NCBI RefSeq assembly: GCF_000373625.1
Contig: NZ_KB891994.1
Span: 496,001 to 560,000, forward strand
Length of the DNA stretch: 64,000 nucleotides
Origin: Streptomyces sp. LaPpAH-108
Lineage (GTDB): Bacteria > Actinomycetota > Actinomycetes > Streptomycetales > Streptomycetaceae
Direction of reading: 5' to 3'
The position numbers and the translations under genes were made by a program. A model generated the notes under the pieces. The model had not been told where the DNA came from. It saw only the letters and a list, made by a program, of their open reading frames with translations, and searched no databases. Below, piece after piece: positions 60,165 through 64,000 of this stretch. Position 1 is the first letter of the stretch. Every line of letters begins with the position of its first letter.

Positions 60165-62708
60165 CTACAGGCGCGGGTCCACCGGCTCCGACTCCAGCGC
60201 GAGCACCCCGAAGACCGCCTCGTGCACCCGCCACAGCGGCTCGCCGTCGGCGAGGCGGTCCAGGGCCTCCAGGCCGAGGGCGTACTCGCGGACCGCGAGG
60301 GAGCGCTTGTGGTTCAGGAAGCGCTGCCGCAGGCGGGCGAGGTTGTCCGGGCGGGTGTACTCGGGACCGTAGATGATCCGCAGGTACTCCCGGCCCCGGC
60401 ACTTGACGCCGGGCTGCACCAGGCGGCCCTGGTCGTCGCGGACCAGGGCGCCGAGCGGCTTGACGACCATGCCCTCGCCGCCCCGCCCGGTCATCTCCAG
60501 CCACCAGTCGGTGCCCGCGCGGACCGACTCCGGGTCGCCGGTGTCGACGTACAGGCGCCGGGTGGTCTGGAGCAGTCCGCTGGAGTCGTGCTCCACCAGC
60601 CGGTCGAGCAGGGCCAGTTGCTCGTCGTGCGGGAGTCCGGCGAGGCTGCGGCCCCGCACCGCGAGCAGCTGGAAGGGTGCCAGACGGACGCCCTCAAGAC
60701 CGTCGGTGGTCCAGCAGTAGCGGCGGTAGACGTCGGTGAACGCGGCGGCGTCCACGGCGCGTTCACGCTGCCGCTCCAGCAGGTCCGTCACCTCGGCGCC
60801 GCGTGCGGCGGCCGACTCCAGGGCGGCGAGCGCGTCCGGGAACACCGCCCCGGAGGCGGCGCCCACGGCCGCGTACTGGCGGCGCAGCAGCCCGCCCGCC
60901 TTCAGCGACCACGGCATCAGCTCGGCGTCCAACAGCAGCCAGTCGGTGGCCAGTTCGTCCCACAGGCCCGCTTCCGTGGCCGCCGAGCGCAGTCGGCCGA
61001 GGATCTCCTCGGTCACCTTCTCGTCGTCGAAGAAGGGGCGCCCGGTGCGGGTGTAGAGCGAGCCGGTGCGCCCGTCCTCGACGCCGAACCGCTCGCGCGC
61101 GGCCTCCGCGTCCCGGCAGACCAGGGCGACGGCCCGCGAGCCCATGTGCTTCTCCTCGCACACGACCCGTGCGACCCCGTCCCGCGCGTACTGCGCGAAG
61201 GCCTCGGCCGGGTGTTCCAGGTAGCCCCCCTCCCGAGAGGTGGGCGTCGGCGCCATGGTGGGCGGCAGATACGGCAGCAGGCGCGGGTCGACGGCGAAGC
61301 GGCTCATCACCTCCAGGGCGGCGGTCGCGTTCTCCTCGCGGACCGTGACCCGGCCCAGGTACCGCGTCTCCACGCCACCGCGTCCGCGCACGTCCGTCAG
61401 GTCCAGCGGACGCCCGTCACGCCCGCCGGGCGCCTCGGTGCGCAGCGGCTTGGCCGGTTCGTACCAGACCCGCTCGGCGGGTACGTCGACCACCTCGCGC
61501 TCCGGCCAGCGCAGCGCGGTGAGCTTGCCGCCGAAGACGGCGCCGGTGTCCAGGCAGATGGTGTTGTTCAGCCACGTGGCCTCGGGGACCGGGGTGTGGC
61601 CGTAGACCACGGCGGCACGGCCCCGGTAGTCCTCGGCCCACGGGTAGCGCACGGGCAGGCCGAACTCGTCGGTCTCGCCGGTGGTGTCGCCGTACAGGGC
61701 GTGCGAGCGGACGCGGCCCGAGGTTCGGCCGTGGTACTTCTCGGGCAGGCCCGCGTGGCAGACGACCAGCCGGCCGTCGTCCAGGACGTAGTGGCTGACC
61801 AGGCCGTCCAGGAAGCGGCGCACCTCGTCCTTGAACTCCTCGCTCTCGCCCTCCATCTGGGCGATGGTCTCGGCGAGGCCGTGGGTGTGCTGGACCTTGC
61901 GGCCCTTGAGGTGTCGGCCGTACTTGTTCTCGTGGTTGCCCGGCACGCACAGCGCGCTGCCCCCGCGGACCATGCCCATCACCCGGCGCAGCACGCCCGG
62001 GGAGTCCGGCCCCCGGTCGACCAGGTCGCCGACGAACACGGCGGTACGGCCCTCGGGGTGCACACCGTCCTCGTAGCCCAGCTTGGCCAGCAGCGACTCC
62101 AGTTCGGCGGAGCAGCCGTGGATGTCGCCGATGATGTCGAACGGTCCTGTGAGGTGGCGCAGGTCGTTGAAGCGCTTCTCGGTGACGACGGTGGCGTGCT
62201 CGACCTCTTCCACACCGCGCAGCACATGCACCTTGCGGAAGCCCTCGCGCTCCAAGTGCCTGAGCGAGCGCCGGAGTTCGCGGGTGTGCCGCTGGACGAC
62301 CCGGCGGGGCATGTCGGCGCGGTCGGCCCTGGCCGCGTTGCGCTCGGCGCACACCTCCTCGGGCACGTCGAGCACGATGGCGATGGGCAGCACGTCGTAC
62401 TGCCTGGCCAGGTCGATCAGCTGACGGCGGGCGTCCGGCTGCACGCTGGTGGCGTCCACGACGGTGCGGCGCCCGGCGCCCAGCCGCTTGCCCGCGATGT
62501 AGTGCAGGACGTCGAAGGCGTCGCGGGTGGCGCTCTGGTCGTTCTCGTCGTCGGAGACCAGACCCCGGCAGAAGTCGGAGGAGATCACCTCGGTGGGCTT
62601 GAAGTGCCGCCGGGCGAACGTGGACTTGCCGGAGCCGGAGGCGCCGACGAGCACCACCAGGGAGAGGTCGGTGACGGGCAGCACGCGCCCCTCGCTGTTC
62701 TCGGTCAT
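60165..62708 (-). CDS. pnkp: Bacterial polynucleotide kinase-phosphatase with ligase-like domain (Pnkp)
   Basis: RNA-repair enzyme, 847 aa, three domains. The 5'-polynucleotide kinase (1-165) has P-loop GASGSGKST at 22-30. The metallophosphoesterase 2',3'-phosphatase (about 180-440) has GDIHGC, GDLVDRG, GNHE and GHTPVPE. The C-terminal nucleotidyltransferase (about 500-847) has Lys520 in EEKHMGSRAV as the adenylation site. The order and length match Clostridium thermocellum Pnkp (about 870 aa). ATG 62708 overlaps the stop of hen1 by 4 bp (ATGA). Together they repair RNAs cut by ribotoxins: Pnkp heals the ends and, with Hen1, seals a 2'-O-methylated junction. Confidence 0.94.
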   Translation of the reverse strand: MTENSEGRVLPVTDLSLVVLVGASGSGKSTFARRHFKPTEVISSDFCRGLVSDDENDQSATRDAFDVLHYIAGKRLGAGRRTVVDATSVQPDARRQLIDLARQYDVLPIAIVLDVPEEVCAERNAARADRADMPRRVVQRHTRELRRSLRHLEREGFRKVHVLRGVEEVEHATVVTEKRFNDLRHLTGPFDIIGDIHGCSAELESLLAKLGYEDGVHPEGRTAVFVGDLVDRGPDSPGVLRRVMGMVRGGSALCVPGNHENKYGRHLKGRKVQHTHGLAETIAQMEGESEEFKDEVRRFLDGLVSHYVLDDGRLVVCHAGLPEKYHGRTSGRVRSHALYGDTTGETDEFGLPVRYPWAEDYRGRAAVVYGHTPVPEATWLNNTICLDTGAVFGGKLTALRWPEREVVDVPAERVWYEPAKPLRTEAPGGRDGRPLDLTDVRGRGGVETRYLGRVTVREENATAALEVMSRFAVDPRLLPYLPPTMAPTPTSREGGYLEHPAEAFAQYARDGVARVVCEEKHMGSRAVALVCRDAEAARERFGVEDGRTGSLYTRTGRPFFDDEKVTEEILGRLRSAATEAGLWDELATDWLLLDAELMPWSLKAGGLLRRQYAAVGAASGAVFPDALAALESAAARGAEVTDLLERQRERAVDAAAFTDVYRRYCWTTDGLEGVRLAPFQLLAVRGRSLAGLPHDEQLALLDRLVEHDSSGLLQTTRRLYVDTGDPESVRAGTDWWLEMTGRGGEGMVVKPLGALVRDDQGRLVQPGVKCRGREYLRIIYGPEYTRPDNLARLRQRFLNHKRSLAVREYALGLEALDRLADGEPLWRVHEAVFGVLALESEPVDPRL

Positions 62709-64000
62709 GCCGCCTTCGCCTCCTTCTTCTCTTCCTGCGGGGTGGTGTGCCGGTGGAACACGGCCAGCTGGGTGGGCGGCCCCACCTCGGGGTCGTCGGG
62801 TCCGACGGCACGGAACTCGACGCTGTAGCCGTGCCGTTGAGCCGTGTCCTCCGCCCAGGCGCGGAACTCCGCGCGGGTCCACTCGAAGCGGTGGTCGCCG
62901 TGCCGGACGTGTCCGGCGGGCAGCGACTCCCAGCGGACGTTGTACTCGACGTTCGGGGTCGTCACGAGGACCGTGCGCGGGCGGGCGGCGCCGAAGACCG
63001 CGTACTCCAGGGCGGGCAGCCGGGGCAGATCGAGGTGTTCGATCACCTCGCTGAGCACGGCGGCGTCGTAGCCGGTGAGCCGCTTGTCGGTGTAGGCCAG
63101 CGAGCCCTGGAGCAGGGTGATGCGGGACGCCTGGCGCTCGCCCATGCGGTCCAGTTTCAGCCTGCGCGCGGCGATGGCGAGGGCGCGGGCGGAGACGTCC
63201 ATGCCGACGATCTCGGTGAACCGGGGCTCCTGGAGCAGCGCGCGCAGCAGGGTGCCCTCGCCGCAGCCGAGGTCCAGGACGCGGGCGGCGCCGGACTCGT
63301 GCAGGGCGGCGAGGATGGCCTCGCGGCGGTGGACGGCGAGGGGGACGGGCTTGGCCGCGGTGGGGGTACCGTCGGCTTCGGTGGCGGGGTCGGCGGCGGG
63401 AGTACCCGCTTCGGGCCCGGTGCGGACTGCGACGCCGGTCGCGGTGCCGCCGGTGCCGGTGCCGGGCTCGATGCCGCCGGTGCCGGTTCCCGTCCCGGTG
63501 CCGCCCGTGCCGTCCTCGCCTCCGGATTCCTCGGACTCCTCGGACTCCTGCGTCTCCTGCGCCACCGCGTTGTCGATGTCCTCGACCTCGCTGTCGTCCG
63601 CCTCGGCGAGCCGGGCCAGCTCCAGGCGCTCCATCGCCTGCCGGGTCAGGGACCAGCGGCGGGAGAGATAGCGGCTGGTGATCAGCTTCTGCTCGGGGTG
63701 GTCCGCCAGCCAGCCCTCACCGGCGCGCAGCAGCTTGTCCACCTCGTCGGCGGAGGCCCAGTAGTGCTTGGCGTCGTCCAGGACCGGGAGCAGGACGTAC
63801 AGATGGCGCAGCGCCTCGGCCAGGGTGAGGGTGTCGGACTCCAGGACGAGCCGGACGTAGCGCGAGTCGCCCCACTGAGGGAACTGGGTGTCCAGGGGGA
63901 CGGCTTCGACGCCCACGGTCCAGCCCAGCGGCGCGAAGAGGCGGCGTACCAGCTCCGCGCCGCCTCGGGCGGGCAGCGCGGGCAGCTCGACGCGCAGCGG
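62705..64000 (-). CDS. hen1: 3'-terminal RNA ribose 2'-O-methyltransferase Hen1, C-terminal part (runs off right edge)
   Basis: 432 codons are present; the true start lies beyond base 64000. The first part is the bacterial Hen1 N-terminal domain that binds and activates Pnkp ligase (LADHPEQKLITSRYLSRRWSL). A low-complexity Gly/Thr/Glu linker follows (near 63560-63350). The C-terminal methyltransferase has SAM motif VLDLGCGEGTLLRALL and the metal-binding signature EVIEHLD with a later HGDHRFEWTRAEF His. It methylates the 2'-OH at broken RNA 3' ends before ligation. The stop overlaps the pnkp start by 4 bp. The long linker is more extended than I expect for this family. Confidence 0.93.
   Translation of the reverse strand, partial: PLRVELPALPARGGAELVRRLFAPLGWTVGVEAVPLDTQFPQWGDSRYVRLVLESDTLTLAEALRHLYVLLPVLDDAKHYWASADEVDKLLRAGEGWLADHPEQKLITSRYLSRRWSLTRQAMERLELARLAEADDSEVEDIDNAVAQETQESEESEESGGEDGTGGTGTGTGTGGIEPGTGTGGTATGVAVRTGPEAGTPAADPATEADGTPTAAKPVPLAVHRREAILAALHESGAARVLDLGCGEGTLLRALLQEPRFTEIVGMDVSARALAIAARRLKLDRMGERQASRITLLQGSLAYTDKRLTGYDAAVLSEVIEHLDLPRLPALEYAVFGAARPRTVLVTTPNVEYNVRWESLPAGHVRHGDHRFEWTRAEFRAWAEDTAQRHGYSVEFRAVGPDDPEVGPPTQLAVFHRHTTPQEEKKEAKAA

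Noticed and set aside
60153..60180. GGACCCG/CGGGTCC hairpin between the PhoX-like gene and pnkp
   Set aside because: Only 7 bp of stem with a 14-nt loop that contains the pnkp stop; too weak to list as a terminator.

Overview
The window is high-GC DNA from a Streptomyces-like actinomycete. The evidence is strong third-position GC bias, many GTG starts with AGGAGG-type ribosome sites, overlapping stop/start pairs, and a gene complement typical of the genus (ROK-controlled xylose transporter, NgcEFG-type chito-sugar transporter without its own ATPase, GH92 mannosidases, SARP, DUF5819/HTTM pair). From memory, the order dxs - xylHGF - rok7B7 - ngcGFE and acnA - murA resembles one chromosomal segment of S. 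coelicolor (around SCO6013 down to SCO5975), so the flanks look like core-chromosome genes.

Layout: 1-9.7 kb (minus strand) holds the 5' part of dxs, a xylose-type ABC transporter (xylF-xylG-xylH), its neighbouring ROK regulator, and an NgcEFG-like transporter. 10-17.2 kb is a convergent pair of large secreted GH92 alpha-mannosidases whose promoters share the palindrome GACAACGTTGTC. 17.6-22.3 kb has a LuxR-type regulator divergent from an aldehyde dehydrogenase/GMC oxidoreductase operon, then a small membrane protein. 22.4-29.3 kb carries aconitase, an intact and a decayed DinB-like gene, small hypothetical genes and an XRE-MurA fusion.

29.3-46.6 kb is an accessory island of visibly lower GC, with no integrase or tRNA seen. 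Its main part is a five-gene, translationally coupled operon (35567-46481): a Cas4/RecB-like PD-(D/E)XK nuclease with cysteine triads, a zinc-ribbon PD-(D/E)XK endonuclease, a DinG/XPD-type helicase with four Fe-S-like cysteines, a pPIWI_RE-type PIWI protein, and a fifth protein I do not recognise. Transcribed away from it are an HTH-N6-adenine-type DNA methyltransferase (with the unusual motif NPPS) and a soluble Hanks-type kinase. On the far left is a ParB/Srx-like protein with a small partner. I read this as an anti-mobile-element locus: the pPIWI_RE-helicase-nuclease trio is a known predicted conflict module, while the larger nine-gene assembly may be undescribed.

46.7-64 kb returns to chromosomal-type DNA: a heavily damaged flavohaemoprotein pseudogene with a perfect 25-bp tandem duplication, a cupin, a secreted Gly/Thr-repeat protein, the DUF5819/HTTM pair, a SARP regulator, a PaaX-like regulator, an RsbW-like ATPase, an amino-acid permease, ornithine carbamoyltransferase and arginine deiminase, a Tat-exported PhoX-like protein, and a Pnkp/Hen1 RNA-repair pair that runs off the right end.
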